DNA of 64,000 nucleotides from Terrisporobacter othiniensis. GTDB lineage: Bacteria; Bacillota; Clostridia; Peptostreptococcales; Peptostreptococcaceae. The stretch lies in the NCBI RefSeq assembly GCF_000808015.1, contig NZ_JWHR01000087.1, positions 1-64,000 of the forward strand, in the 5' to 3' direction. Of the stretch, positions 34,234 through 43,543 are shown piece after piece. A program made the position numbers and the translations under genes. The notes beneath the pieces were generated by a model. That model was not told the DNA's origin. It made no database searches and saw nothing but the letters and a program-made list of their open reading frames with translations. The first letter of the stretch is position 1; the number at the start of each line of letters is the position of its first letter.

Positions 34234-36138
34234 TTATCTACTATTTCTTATTTCTTTTTGAATTTTCTTTAAAGCTTTTTTAGATCCTCTTTCTATGTCT
34301 CTATCTAACTTTCGTTTTTCAAAACTCACAAACAAACTATCTAAATCATATCCTTCAGGATATAAATCTTTAGCTTTCAACTGCAATTTTAATCTTCTAG
34401 CATTTATATTAATAAATTCATCTTTATATAAGACTTCTACATTATTAAATTTATCCATAGATTTATATACTATGCCGAAATCTTCAAAATCTAATAATTC
34501 AACTTTATCTCCAATTTCAAAGTCTGGAAAAGTCGTTAAGGATATTTTTTCTTCTTCAACAGTTTTCTGCATAATCTTATTTTTGTTTATCAAAGTAAAA
34601 TAATAATTTTTATTATCCATATAAGATTTTGCCTTTTGTAATACCTTTTCTTTTATTCCCATTTTTCTAGAAATAAATAATGCATTACTATCCTCTGACC
34701 TCCCAATAATAAGCTTATATAAAGGTTCCAATGTTTCTTTATCAAACATCATACCTGCATTTTCAAAATGAGGATGTTTATTTGCAAAATGCTTAATTTC
34801 TTCATAGTGAGTAGATGCTATTGTTATGCATCCCGTTTGATAGAACTCCTCAAGCAAAGCAATGGCTAAGCTAGCCCCCTCATTCGGATCTGTTCCAGAA
34901 CCAATTTCATCAAATAGTACCAGTGTATTTTTGTTAGCTTCTTTCATAATATTTGCTATATTTTTTATATGAGATGAAAAAGTACTAAGTGCATTTTCAA
35001 TACTTTGATTATCTCCAATATCAACAAACACTTTCTCAAATATAGCTATTTCAGTATTTTCCTTAGCTGGTATATCAAGTCCACACTGTGTCATCAAAGT
35101 TAAAATACCTACAGTTTTTAAAGTAACAGTTTTTCCACCTGCATTAGGACCTGTTATAATTAAACTTCTATATTTATCACCTATTTCAAAATCTAGCGGT
35201 ATCACATTTACCTTTAGAAGAGGATGTTTTCCCTTAATAATTTTTGTGTATCCATGATTATTTATCTTTGGAGTAATACATTTATTATTTTGGCTAAACT
35301 TAGCCTTCGCAAATACCATATCATATTCAGATACTATTTCCATATTTAACTTAATTTCTGTAATCTTATCGTAAATTAATTCTGTAAGATAAGATAAAAT
35401 CTTATACTCTTCTATAGCTTCTTCGCTTTTCAATGTAATTAACTCTAGAGAATATTTACTTATAGATGCGGGCTCAATAAATACTGTAGAACCCTTTGAT
35501 GAAGTATATAGAATTGTTCCATCAACTTCATTCTTAAAAGATGATTTAATAGGCACTACAAATCTATCATCTCTTTTACTTATAATAAATTCTTGTATAT
35601 ATTTTTTATTGGTAGAAGAAGTTAAAAATTTATTTAACCTTTCCTTTATTCTACCTTCACATATTTCTATATTTCGTCTAATTTTTTTTAATTCTTTACT
35701 AGCCTCACTAGAAATTTTGTTATTTTTAATTGAAAATTTGATTTCTTCTTCTATACTTTCACATTCAGTTATATTTAGTGCATAAGAACTTAGTGTTGGT
35801 GAATAAAACTCTTTATCCAACATAAATCCTTTTATCTTTCTACACCCTCTCAGGAAATCTTCACAAGAAATAATCTCTGTAACTTCTAGAATCATACCTT
35901 TTTCTACTTTATCTATAACAGGATATATATTAAATAATCCTTCTAGCGGTACATGATTACTATTTTCTAAAACTTTTCTTGCTTCTTTATTTTCTGATAA
36001 CTTTCTTTTTATTACTGAATAACTTGCACTAGGTTCTAATTTATCTATAAGACTCTTCCCAAGCGAACTTACACAGTTAATTTTAACTAACTCTTTAACT
36101 TCGTTTAATTGTAATTTTTCAAATGTATCTAAATTCAT
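34234..36138 (-). CDS. MutS2-like ATPase lacking the Smr domain
   Basis: A 634-residue MutS-family protein. The N-terminal region resembles MutS2 (FEKLQLNEVKELVKINCVSSLGKSLIDKLEP), with a helical lever/clamp region, then the ATPase: Walker A ITGPNAGGKTVTLKTVG, LVLFDEIGSGTDPNEGASLAIALLEE and ASTHYEEIKHFA. Canonical MutS2 is near 785 residues and ends in a nuclease Smr domain with an LDLRG motif; this protein ends at about residue 634 in a basic tail with no Smr domain. It is thus a shortened paralogue. MutS2 acts on branched DNA or stalled ribosomes, and loss of Smr would remove endonuclease activity. Confidence 0.88.
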   Translation of the reverse strand: MNLDTFEKLQLNEVKELVKINCVSSLGKSLIDKLEPSASYSVIKRKLSENKEARKVLENSNHVPLEGLFNIYPVIDKVEKGMILEVTEIISCEDFLRGCRKIKGFMLDKEFYSPTLSSYALNITECESIEEEIKFSIKNNKISSEASKELKKIRRNIEICEGRIKERLNKFLTSSTNKKYIQEFIISKRDDRFVVPIKSSFKNEVDGTILYTSSKGSTVFIEPASISKYSLELITLKSEEAIEEYKILSYLTELIYDKITEIKLNMEIVSEYDMVFAKAKFSQNNKCITPKINNHGYTKIIKGKHPLLKVNVIPLDFEIGDKYRSLIITGPNAGGKTVTLKTVGILTLMTQCGLDIPAKENTEIAIFEKVFVDIGDNQSIENALSTFSSHIKNIANIMKEANKNTLVLFDEIGSGTDPNEGASLAIALLEEFYQTGCITIASTHYEEIKHFANKHPHFENAGMMFDKETLEPLYKLIIGRSEDSNALFISRKMGIKEKVLQKAKSYMDNKNYYFTLINKNKIMQKTVEEEKISLTTFPDFEIGDKVELLDFEDFGIVYKSMDKFNNVEVLYKDEFININARRLKLQLKAKDLYPEGYDLDSLFVSFEKRKLDRDIERGSKKALKKIQKEIRNSR

Positions 36139-36183
36139 TTATTATCTCCTTTATTTATATTCCAATCTTTCTTTTCTTCACTT

Positions 36184-36246
36184 AAAAAGACTTCTCTATA
36201 AATAAGGATTGTATTTATAGCGGATACTCCTTATTTATAAAGAAGT
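36184..36246 (-). promoter_or_regulatory. Leader hairpin upstream of the MutS2-like gene
   Basis: On the minus strand ACTTCTTTATAAATAAGGA pairs with TCCTTATTTATAGAGAAGT over 19 bp (one G-T) around a 19-base loop, followed by CTTTTT. It lies 46 bases before the start codon and well beyond the mod terminator, so it looks like an attenuator or processed leader. The 5' side continues GAGCACCGTGGGAG; I do not recognise an RNA family. Confidence 0.5.
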
Positions 36247-36392
36247 TCTCCCACGGTGCTCTTATTATTTTTCAAAAACAACTCTCCTTTTAATTTTTAT
36301 TTGTAATATTATATTATCATATAAATAATATGTTTTCAAAATATGTTCATAAATATATAAAATATTAAATAGTATTTAATCCGTATAAAATA

Positions 36393-36431
36393 AAAAGAGC
36401 AGATTTTAAAGTTTAATTAAAACCCGCTCTT
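36393..36431 (-). terminator. Terminator of the modABC operon
   Basis: AGAGC-G-GGTTTTAA and TTTAAAATC-T-GCTCT pair, followed by TTTTATTTT on the minus strand. It lies after the ancestral modC end at 36470. Confidence 0.75.
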
Positions 36432-36469
36432 CTAAATATACCATTATTTATTGTATCTTCAGTAACTAT

Positions 36470-36577
36470 TTATTCCATTACCATAACTTCTGTAGCTTTT
36501 ACTATAGCTGTTACATCAGTACCCACTGCTAATCCTAATTCTTTTACTGCTTCACATGTTATTGTTGATGTAATAAC
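36470..36577 (-). pseudogene. modC: modC 3' tail beyond an in-frame TAA
   Basis: In the same frame as modC and directly after its TAA (36578-36580), 35 codons read VITSTITCEAVKELGLAVG, then TDVTAIVKATEVMVME, and stop at 36470. This is the second half of a Mop/TOBE molybdate-binding domain. The sequence is intact apart from the stop, so the interruption is recent or tolerated. Confidence 0.8.
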
Positions 36578-37447
36578 TTATCCTTTGGGTAATTCTATTT
36601 TAACTACTGAGTTAACTGCACCTTCATTTATTTCTTTCACTTTCCCTGCGAATTGATTTCTTGCACTTAATTTCATTTTGTTTCCCCAGTTCTTAGAAAA
36701 AACTGTTTTTTCATCAATAATATCTATTTGTGAAATATTCTTACATCCTGTAATAATTGCTTCGGTCATTGACATAGGATGTTTAAATAAACCATCTTTA
36801 GATCTTTTGTTTAATCCCTTACCTCTATTAAATACAACTATGTCATCGCATACACGATAACATTCACTTATATCATGCGTTACATAAACTATATGACCTT
36901 CAAAATCTTTAATAATTTCTATTAATTCATTTTCCATATTACTTTTTAGATGGTAATCCAGCGCTGAAAATGGTTCATCCAAAAGAAGTATATCTGGACT
37001 ACAAGCTAAAGCTCTAGCAAATGCTATCCTTTGCTTTTGTCCTCCTGATAATTGATGAGGATATCTATTTTCAAATCCTTCTAGCTTCATTTTTATAAGA
37101 TATTCTTTTACAATTTTTTTCTTTTCATCCTTACTAAGACTAGATAATCCTATTTCTATATTTTCCTTAATTGTCATATGAGGAAATAAGGCATAGTTTT
37201 GAAATAAGTAACCTACTTTACGTTCTTGAGGAGGAATATTTATCTTCTTTTCTGAATCGAAAAATACTCTTCCATTTAAAATTATTTTCCCTTTATCAGG
37301 TTTTACAATTCCAGCAATACATTTTAGAGTCATACTTTTCCCACATCCAGATTCCCCTAAAAGTCCTAAAACCCCATTTTCTTGCTCTATATTAACTTTT
37401 AGAGAAAAGGTTCCAAAATCTTTTTCTATATCTATTATTAATGACAT
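36578..37447 (-). CDS. modC: Molybdate ABC transporter ATPase, truncated in its TOBE domain
   Basis: A 289-residue ABC ATPase with Walker A GESGCGKSMT, QLSGGQKQRIAFARALA and LLLDEPFSALD, followed by the start of a Mop/TOBE domain (SARNQFAGKVKEINEGAVNSVVKIELPKG). A TAA then cuts the Mop domain in half, while the remaining 35 codons stay open in frame. The ATPase core is whole, so transport may persist while oxyanion sensing by the Mop domain is lost. A single base change, for example GAA to TAA, would explain it. It starts four bases after modB. Confidence 0.88.
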   Translation of the reverse strand: MSLIIDIEKDFGTFSLKVNIEQENGVLGLLGESGCGKSMTLKCIAGIVKPDKGKIILNGRVFFDSEKKINIPPQERKVGYLFQNYALFPHMTIKENIEIGLSSLSKDEKKKIVKEYLIKMKLEGFENRYPHQLSGGQKQRIAFARALACSPDILLLDEPFSALDYHLKSNMENELIEIIKDFEGHIVYVTHDISECYRVCDDIVVFNRGKGLNKRSKDGLFKHPMSMTEAIITGCKNISQIDIIDEKTVFSKNWGNKMKLSARNQFAGKVKEINEGAVNSVVKIELPKG

Positions 37448-37450
37448 GAC

Positions 37451-38131
37451 CTAACCCCTCTTCCCTACAATTTCTTGTTGTTTGTCTGACCATTTGTTTA
37501 ATATTAATATCATTACAACTGAAATAGCTACTATAGTCCAAACCCAAAGCATTGCTCCTTTGTAGTCCATAGCCTGTACTTTAAAGAATATTGCCAATGG
37601 CATAGTCTGAGTTTTTCCCGGAATATTTCCTGCTATCATTAAAGTCGCTCCAAACTCACCTAAAGCTCTAGCAAAAGATAATACAACACCACCAATTATT
37701 CCAGGCCAAGCAAGTGGTATTGCAATCTTATAAAAAATCTTCCAATTGCTAAGTCCAAGAGTTTTGGCTGCTGATATTAAATTATTATCAATTTGTTCAA
37801 AAGCAGATCTGGCACTTCTATACATCATAGGAAAAGCCACTACAACAGCGGCTATAACAGTAGCTGTCCAAGTAAATATAATACTTGAATCCATAAGTTC
37901 TAATAATTTTCCCATTGGTCCATTTTTACCAAATAAAAGTAACAAAAAGAAACCAAGTACAGTTGGAGGAAGAACAAGAGGCAGTGTAAATAAACTATCT
38001 ATAAAACCTCTCCACTTTCCTCTGTAGTTTGCTACTAGATACGCAGTTCCTATTCCTATGAAAAATGTTATAAATGTTGCTAATAATGATGTCTTTATGG
38101 AAATCCAAAGAGGTGTTAATCCTGCATTCAT
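37451..38131 (-). CDS. modB: Molybdate ABC transporter permease
   Basis: A 226-residue membrane protein with about five segments and the EAA loop SAAKTLGLSNWKIFYKIAIPLAWPGIIGG, followed by ARALGEFGATLMIAGNIPGKTQTMP, both typical of ModB/CysT permeases. It forms the molybdate (or tungstate) channel with ModC. It lies between modA and modC in one operon. Confidence 0.94.
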   Translation of the reverse strand: MNAGLTPLWISIKTSLLATFITFFIGIGTAYLVANYRGKWRGFIDSLFTLPLVLPPTVLGFFLLLLFGKNGPMGKLLELMDSSIIFTWTATVIAAVVVAFPMMYRSARSAFEQIDNNLISAAKTLGLSNWKIFYKIAIPLAWPGIIGGVVLSFARALGEFGATLMIAGNIPGKTQTMPLAIFFKVQAMDYKGAMLWVWTIVAISVVMILILNKWSDKQQEIVGKRG

Positions 38132-38154
38132 TCTTCTTTCTCCTATCTTAAAGC

Positions 38155-38961
38155 CTATTTAGCTTTTTTAAATCCGTATTTTTCTAAAATAGTTTGTCCA
38201 TCAGCACTTAATAAGAATTCTTCAAAAGCTTTTGCTTTATCTTGTTTTTCACTAGATTTTAAAACTGCTATTGGATAGTTTATAGGTGAATGACTATCTG
38301 CTTCAGTAGTATAAGCAACTTCAACACCATCGTCACCTTGTGCATCACTTAAGTAAACAAATCCAACCTCAGCGTTTCCTTGTTGTACCCAAGCTAAAAC
38401 TTCTTTAACATCTTTAGCTAAAACTAATTTATCTTTAACTTTGTCATATATCTTTGTGTTATCTAAAACTTCTTTAGCATATTTACCAGCTGGTACTGAT
38501 TCTGGATCACCTATAGCTATTTTACTTATATCATCTGTAGATAGTGCATCTAAGTCTTTAACTTTTGTTCCTTTAGCTACTACTAATACTAAATCATTAG
38601 TTAATAAAGTTTTATTAGTATCTGCTAATAATAAATCTTTGTCTGATAATGCAGTCATTTGTTTTTCACCTGCTGATATAAATACATCACAAGGTGCTCC
38701 TTCTTCTATTTGTTGTTGTAAGGCACCAGATGCACCTAAGTTAACTTCTAATTTTACATTTGGTTCTATTTCTTTAAACTTTGTCTCTAATTCAGCCATT
38801 GCTTCTTGTAAAGATGCTGCTGCAGATATATTCAATGTAACTGTTTCTTCACTTGCAGTATCATCTTTTTTACTTTTATCTTCACTGCTAGAGCATCCAA
38901 CTACTCCTATGGCTAAACTTAAAAACAATCCTATTATTCCTAACTTTTTTAATACTTTCAT
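38155..38961 (-). CDS. modA: Molybdate-binding lipoprotein
   Basis: A 268-residue lipoprotein (lipobox VVGC, Cys23) of the ModA family: LNISAAASLQEAMAELETKF, VKLEVNLGASGALQQQIEEGAPCDVFISAG and KDVKEVLAWVQQGNAEVGFVYLSDA. It binds molybdate or tungstate and feeds ModBC. First gene of the operon, divergent from the regulator at 39129, with a 167-base intergenic region that should contain both promoters. Confidence 0.95.
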   Translation of the reverse strand: MKVLKKLGIIGLFLSLAIGVVGCSSSEDKSKKDDTASEETVTLNISAAASLQEAMAELETKFKEIEPNVKLEVNLGASGALQQQIEEGAPCDVFISAGEKQMTALSDKDLLLADTNKTLLTNDLVLVVAKGTKVKDLDALSTDDISKIAIGDPESVPAGKYAKEVLDNTKIYDKVKDKLVLAKDVKEVLAWVQQGNAEVGFVYLSDAQGDDGVEVAYTTEADSHSPINYPIAVLKSSEKQDKAKAFEEFLLSADGQTILEKYGFKKAK

Positions 38962-39128
38962 AAATATCCCCCTTTATTGTGTTTAATTACGTTTCATAGT
39001 ATTATGTCATGTTTTATAACTTATATTGTATATATTTGATACTTTTAGCGCAACAAATTTGTACATTTTTTAGAATAATTAGCAAAAAAAATATTTTATG
39101 TTACAATATTTCTAGGGGGGTGTTTATT

Positions 39129-40064
39129 ATGAATTCATCTTTAAATGCAATGGAAGTTGCACAAATGCTAAACATTACAAAAAATACAGTCTATGAAATG
39201 ATAAAAAGAGGAGAACTTCCCTCTTATAAGGTTGGTAGGAAAATAAGAATCGATAAAACTGATGTTGAAAATTATATAAATAATCAAAAAAATACATTTA
39301 CAAATAAACCTATTTTGTCACTTGAACCTACTATTAATATTAAATCCTCTTCAGTAAAAAGTGGAGAAATTATAATTTCTGGCCAAGATATTATTTTAGA
39401 TATCTTATGTAGAATGATCGAATCTAGAACAAAAAATATAAGAACATATCGTTCTAATATAGGTAGTTATAATGGATTATATGACATGTATAATAATAAT
39501 GTTTCCATATCTTCTTGCCATCTTTGGGATAGCGAAACAGATACATATAATACTAACTTTGTAAAGAAACTACTTCCAGGTGTATCTTGTACTTTAATTA
39601 ATATTGCTTATCGAATGCAAGGCTTTTATGTTAAAAGCGGAAATCCTAAAAATATTAAAACATGGAATGATTTAAATAGAAGTGATATAACTATGATTAA
39701 TAGGGAAAAAGGTTCTGGCGTTAGGGTTTTACTTGATGGAAAGCTTAATTCTCTTAATTTATCAAATAATATAAAGGGATATGAAAATGAGGAAACATCT
39801 CACCTTAGTGTTGCTAGCTGTGTTGCTAGAGGTGATGCTGATGTGGGAATTGGTAATGAAAAAGTTTCTAAACAAGTAGATAATATCGATTTTATTCCTC
39901 TTCAAAAAGAACGTTATGATTTAGTTATAAAAAGTTATGATTTAAATAACCCAATTTATAAATCTATTGTTGATATTTTATCTTCTAAAGAGTTTAAAAG
40001 TGAACTTGAAGGACTTGGAGGGTATGATTTAAAAGATACTGGTAAAATTGTTGGACAAACCTAA
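39129..40064 (+). CDS. HTH/periplasmic-binding-domain regulator of molybdate genes
   Basis: A 311-residue cytoplasmic protein. Residues 1-55 are an excisionase-type helix-turn-helix (AMEVAQMLNITKNTVYEMIKRGELPSYKVGRKIRI). Residues about 75-305 are a PBP-like ligand domain (IISGQDIILDILCRMIE, NREKGSGVRVLLDGKLN, SCVARGDADVGIGNEKVSK) related to molybdate-binding domains of one-component regulators. It most likely senses molybdate or tungstate and controls the divergent modABC, replacing ModE. The ATG at 39129 follows a run of seven G bases; a longer upstream frame has no such site. Confidence 0.85.
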   Translation: MNSSLNAMEVAQMLNITKNTVYEMIKRGELPSYKVGRKIRIDKTDVENYINNQKNTFTNKPILSLEPTINIKSSSVKSGEIIISGQDIILDILCRMIESRTKNIRTYRSNIGSYNGLYDMYNNNVSISSCHLWDSETDTYNTNFVKKLLPGVSCTLINIAYRMQGFYVKSGNPKNIKTWNDLNRSDITMINREKGSGVRVLLDGKLNSLNLSNNIKGYENEETSHLSVASCVARGDADVGIGNEKVSKQVDNIDFIPLQKERYDLVIKSYDLNNPIYKSIVDILSSKEFKSELEGLGGYDLKDTGKIVGQT

Positions 40065-40087
40065 AATTCACTTTATTTATGTGGCAA

Positions 40088-40119
40088 AAAATAATGCTCC
40101 TCAAGTGGAGCATTATTTT
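40088..40119. terminator. Bidirectional terminator between regulator and ECF operon
   Basis: AAAATAATGCTCC, 6-base loop, GGAGCATTATTTT. Confidence 0.88.
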
Positions 40120-41025
40120 TTATGGTTCAATTAACCCATATTTTATCTTTATCCTATCAAGCTTTTCTATCATAGGTTTACTAAGCACAAATAAGAAAAA
40201 TATTGTTGATATAGCATGAACTATATTAAATGGAACACCACTTATATATACTGATATTGCACCTGCTTTTGTTATATTTTTTTCCGAAAACATAAGTATT
40301 GATGCAGTATCTAATAAGAAACCATATATTAAAAAAGTTGAAATACCTCCATATATGCATAGAGATATTTTCTTCTTTTTTAACATTCCTTTTTTAAATA
40401 ACACTCCTGCTATAAATCCTATTATTCCAAAAGCAAACATTTGCCAAGGAGTCCACGGACCCTGCCCAAAAAAGAAATTTGAAACAAGTCCAGACACAGC
40501 TCCAACTAAAAAACCTGCTTCTCCTCCAAAGCAAACTCCTGTTATTATTACTATAGCTGCAACAGGTTTAAATTGAGGAAGCATAAAAAATGCCCCCCTT
40601 CCAGCTACCGCTATAGCTGCTAGTACTGCTATTATAACTAATTCTCTTGCCTGTGGGTCTCTATCCTCAAATACCATAAAAAATGGTATCATAGTTTCTA
40701 TAACTATAATTAAACTAGTCATATAGTAATTTTCCCTTTGATTTCCATGAAAAACTGACCAGTATATAGTAAATGGTATGGCAAGTAGTATTATAAACAT
40801 GGCTACAAAAGTTCTTTTACTTAATTTTGAGTCGGTTAATATATGTCTATTTGTCACTCTGTTTCTCATAAAGTAATATCGTCTGCTTTTTCTTCTTTTT
40901 TCTTCAATATTTATGACTTTCTTATATATGGTCTTCTCTTTTGCTACTTCTAATGAGTTAGTATCATAATATAGCTCGTCTACTAAGCTAGTGTTTGTAG
41001 AACTGATTCCTTGTTCCCTTTGCAT
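40120..41025 (-). CDS. ECF transporter substrate-binding S component
   Basis: A 301-residue membrane protein. About 70 charged cytoplasmic residues precede six to seven hydrophobic segments. RGAFFMLPQFKPVAAIVIITGVCFGGEAGFLVGAVSGLVSNFFFG and GPWTPWQMFAFGIIGFIAG are typical of S components of vitamin ECF transporters, in a group often found with DUF4430 and toroid proteins. It determines substrate specificity. The ligand cannot be read from sequence; a cobalamin-like compound is inferred from the neighbours. Its start overlaps the ATPase gene by 43 bases. Confidence 0.85.
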   Translation of the reverse strand: MQREQGISSTNTSLVDELYYDTNSLEVAKEKTIYKKVINIEEKRRKSRRYYFMRNRVTNRHILTDSKLSKRTFVAMFIILLAIPFTIYWSVFHGNQRENYYMTSLIIVIETMIPFFMVFEDRDPQARELVIIAVLAAIAVAGRGAFFMLPQFKPVAAIVIITGVCFGGEAGFLVGAVSGLVSNFFFGQGPWTPWQMFAFGIIGFIAGVLFKKGMLKKKKISLCIYGGISTFLIYGFLLDTASILMFSEKNITKAGAISVYISGVPFNIVHAISTIFFLFVLSKPMIEKLDRIKIKYGLIEP

Positions 41026-42680
41026 AAAGTTATCACATCCTCACATGTTACAGCATTTTCAAATACTTGTCTGCTCATTCTATTTGCTACAGTAGTATAG
41101 AAACTATTTCCCGAGAAAAATTTATTTGGTGTATTACTAGTTACAATATTTCCATCAAAGAAAAGAGCACATCTATGAGCATAACTAGCACAAAACTCTA
41201 TATCATGAGATACCATAACTACTGTTACTTTACTTTCTATTAATTTATTAATCATTTTAGCAAATTTAACTTTAAAATGTGCATCTAAACCTTTTGTTGG
41301 TTCATCAAGTATTAATAATTTAGGTTCTAAAAGTAATACCTTTGCCAAAGCAGCTCTTTGTTGCTCTCCTCCACTTAAGTCATAAGGATGATGATTTAAT
41401 AAATTTTCTATTTCAACTAGTCTTGCTACTTTTGCTACTTTTTCTGCTTTTTCTTTTTTACTCATTCCAAACTTAGGAAGCATTTCATATAAATCCTTTT
41501 CTACTGTATTTTTCACAAATAAAGCTTGAGGATCTTGAGGAAGAATAGCCAAATTATTATCAAATAATTCTTTATTTTTATATTCTTGTATATTCTTACC
41601 AAAGATCTCTATTTTACCTCTATAAGGTTTTCTTATTCCACATATCAAAGAAACTGTAGTACTTTTACCTGTACCATTTCCTCCTACCACGCAGAAAAAC
41701 TCTCCTGACTTAACTTCAAAATTTAAATCTTTTAAAACGTCATTTCCGTCTTTCTCATATTTAAACCAAACATCCTTCATTTTTATGGCAGCTTTCTCTT
41801 CTGATATGTTATTTTCTTTATCATCTTCTATTCTTGTATATGCAACTTCCTCATTAGAAAATAGCTCATTTATAAAATATCTACCTTCTTTTACTGTAAT
41901 TGGTGTTTCATTTGTATTTAAAGAAGATGCTATTTTTATAGGTGATGGCATTGCCTCAAACATTTCTGGTATTAGTTGTTTCACTTTACCTCCAATGTTC
42001 TTTGGCTTGTCATCAATGATTATTTCACCTTCATCCATAAGTATTATTCTATCTGCCATATTAAATACTTCTTCTAAGTCATGCTCTACCATTACTATTG
42101 TAATTCCCAACTCTTCATTGATTTTTTTTATAGTCTTTAAAAAATCACTAGCTGTTATTGGATCTAGTTGACTTGTTGGTTCATCTAAAATCAGTGCAGA
42201 AGGTTGCATGACCATAATTGAAGCTAGATTTAATAGTTGTTTTTGTCCTCCAGAAAGCTCTGTTACATTTTTTCCAAACCATGTTTGTATCCCAAAGAAA
42301 CTTGCCATTTCAGCTACTCTAAGTCTAATGGTTTTATTATCATATCCTAAGCTCTCAAGTCCAAAGGCTAGCTCATGCCAAACCTTATCAGTCACTATTT
42401 GATTTTCAGGACTTTGTAATACATATCCAATCTCTGATGATTGTGTTCTATCATCAACTATATCAAGAGATCTACCTTTGAAATATACCTTCCCTTCCCT
42501 TTTCCCATAAGGTGTAAGCACTGTTTTTAAATGTCTTATCAATGTACTTTTCCCACAACCTGATTTTCCACAAATAACTACAAACTCCCCAGATTCAATA
42601 GTTAAATCTATATTTTTTAAAGCTTGTTTATCTATATTAGGGTAAGAAAAAGCTAATTGTTCAACTCTAAATGTCTCCAT
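40983..42680 (-). CDS. ECF transporter ATPase, fused A and A' cassettes
   Basis: A 565-residue cytoplasmic protein with two complete ABC cassettes. The first has GKSGCGKST, LSGGQKQLLNLASI and LILDEPTSQLD. The second has GGNGTGKST, LSGGEQQRAALAKVL and LILDEPTKGLD. In most ECF systems these are separate EcfA1 and EcfA2; here both lie on one chain. It energises the T and S components encoded on either side and overlaps both genes (28 bases with T, 43 with S). Confidence 0.93.
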   Translation of the reverse strand: METFRVEQLAFSYPNIDKQALKNIDLTIESGEFVVICGKSGCGKSTLIRHLKTVLTPYGKREGKVYFKGRSLDIVDDRTQSSEIGYVLQSPENQIVTDKVWHELAFGLESLGYDNKTIRLRVAEMASFFGIQTWFGKNVTELSGGQKQLLNLASIMVMQPSALILDEPTSQLDPITASDFLKTIKKINEELGITIVMVEHDLEEVFNMADRIILMDEGEIIIDDKPKNIGGKVKQLIPEMFEAMPSPIKIASSLNTNETPITVKEGRYFINELFSNEEVAYTRIEDDKENNISEEKAAIKMKDVWFKYEKDGNDVLKDLNFEVKSGEFFCVVGGNGTGKSTTVSLICGIRKPYRGKIEIFGKNIQEYKNKELFDNNLAILPQDPQALFVKNTVEKDLYEMLPKFGMSKKEKAEKVAKVARLVEIENLLNHHPYDLSGGEQQRAALAKVLLLEPKLLILDEPTKGLDAHFKVKFAKMINKLIESKVTVVMVSHDIEFCASYAHRCALFFDGNIVTSNTPNKFFSGNSFYTTVANRMSRQVFENAVTCEDVITLCKGNKESVLQTLA

Positions 42681-43543
42681 TTTATCTCCTCCTTAATATC
42701 AAGAATCACTGGGGTAATGCATAAAAGAAAATAAGCTAAATAATCAATTATACTAAATATTGTAATCGGTACCATTTTAATTGCAGGAAAATAAATCATA
42801 TTATTTTCGCCTCTATAATTTCCTATTAAAATGATTATTGTAAAAAATATCATGAGTACCATTATCATTTTATCCCTATTATCAAATCTATAGTTAGAAA
42901 AACTAGTTCTTCCCTTAAGACCATACCCCCTTGACTTCATTGAATCAGCCGTTTCTATTCCATTTTCTAACGCCCAAGTCATCATTATAGATAAAATTTT
43001 AATTCCATTAAGCGCCTTGGTTATTATATTTCCGTTGCTAACGTCTCTACCTATACACTTTTGTGAATTTGATATTACCTTAATTTGAGCCTTATATTTT
43101 GGTACAAATCTTAACACCATAGAGATTATAAGTGATAGCCCTGGTATTATTTTTCCAAATAAATATATAAATTTATCTGAGCATACTACTGCATTATAAC
43201 AAGAGAACCAAAAAATCATAGAAATAAACATAGTTGCTGCTGCTATCCCATAAATAATAGATTCTAATGTTAATGGATTCCCCGTATTAAAATAACAAAG
43301 AATTGTAACTCCTGCATGACTAAATGCTGGATTTATTACTGCACAAAATACTAAAAATGGTATCATATATAATATATTAAACTTTATAGCTTTTCCTCCA
43401 TTAAGACAAATGGAGTAAATAAATGATGTTATAAAAGATATTCCTAAAAATACAGGATGCATAAAAAACATACAAAATAATATTACTACTGTAAAATAAT
43501 AAAAATTTACAATTGGATGATAAGATTTAAATGAATTTATCAT
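42653..43543 (-). CDS. ECF transporter transmembrane T component
   Basis: A 296-residue membrane protein with about five to six segments and the coupling helix motif ADSMKSRGYGLKGRTSF, whose SRG is the Ala-Arg-Gly-type motif that contacts the ATPase grooves. It couples the cassettes to the S component. It overlaps the upstream lipoprotein stop by four bases (ATGA) and the downstream ATPase by 28. Confidence 0.92.
   Translation of the reverse strand: MINSFKSYHPIVNFYYFTVVILFCMFFMHPVFLGISFITSFIYSICLNGGKAIKFNILYMIPFLVFCAVINPAFSHAGVTILCYFNTGNPLTLESIIYGIAAATMFISMIFWFSCYNAVVCSDKFIYLFGKIIPGLSLIISMVLRFVPKYKAQIKVISNSQKCIGRDVSNGNIITKALNGIKILSIMMTWALENGIETADSMKSRGYGLKGRTSFSNYRFDNRDKMIMVLMIFFTIIILIGNYRGENNMIYFPAIKMVPITIFSIIDYLAYFLLCITPVILDIKEEIKWRHLELNN

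Noticed and set aside
36578..36580. Possible programmed recoding of the modC stop
   Set aside because: The codon is TAA, not TGA, and no SECIS-like or slippery sequence is visible; a plain nonsense mutation is simpler.
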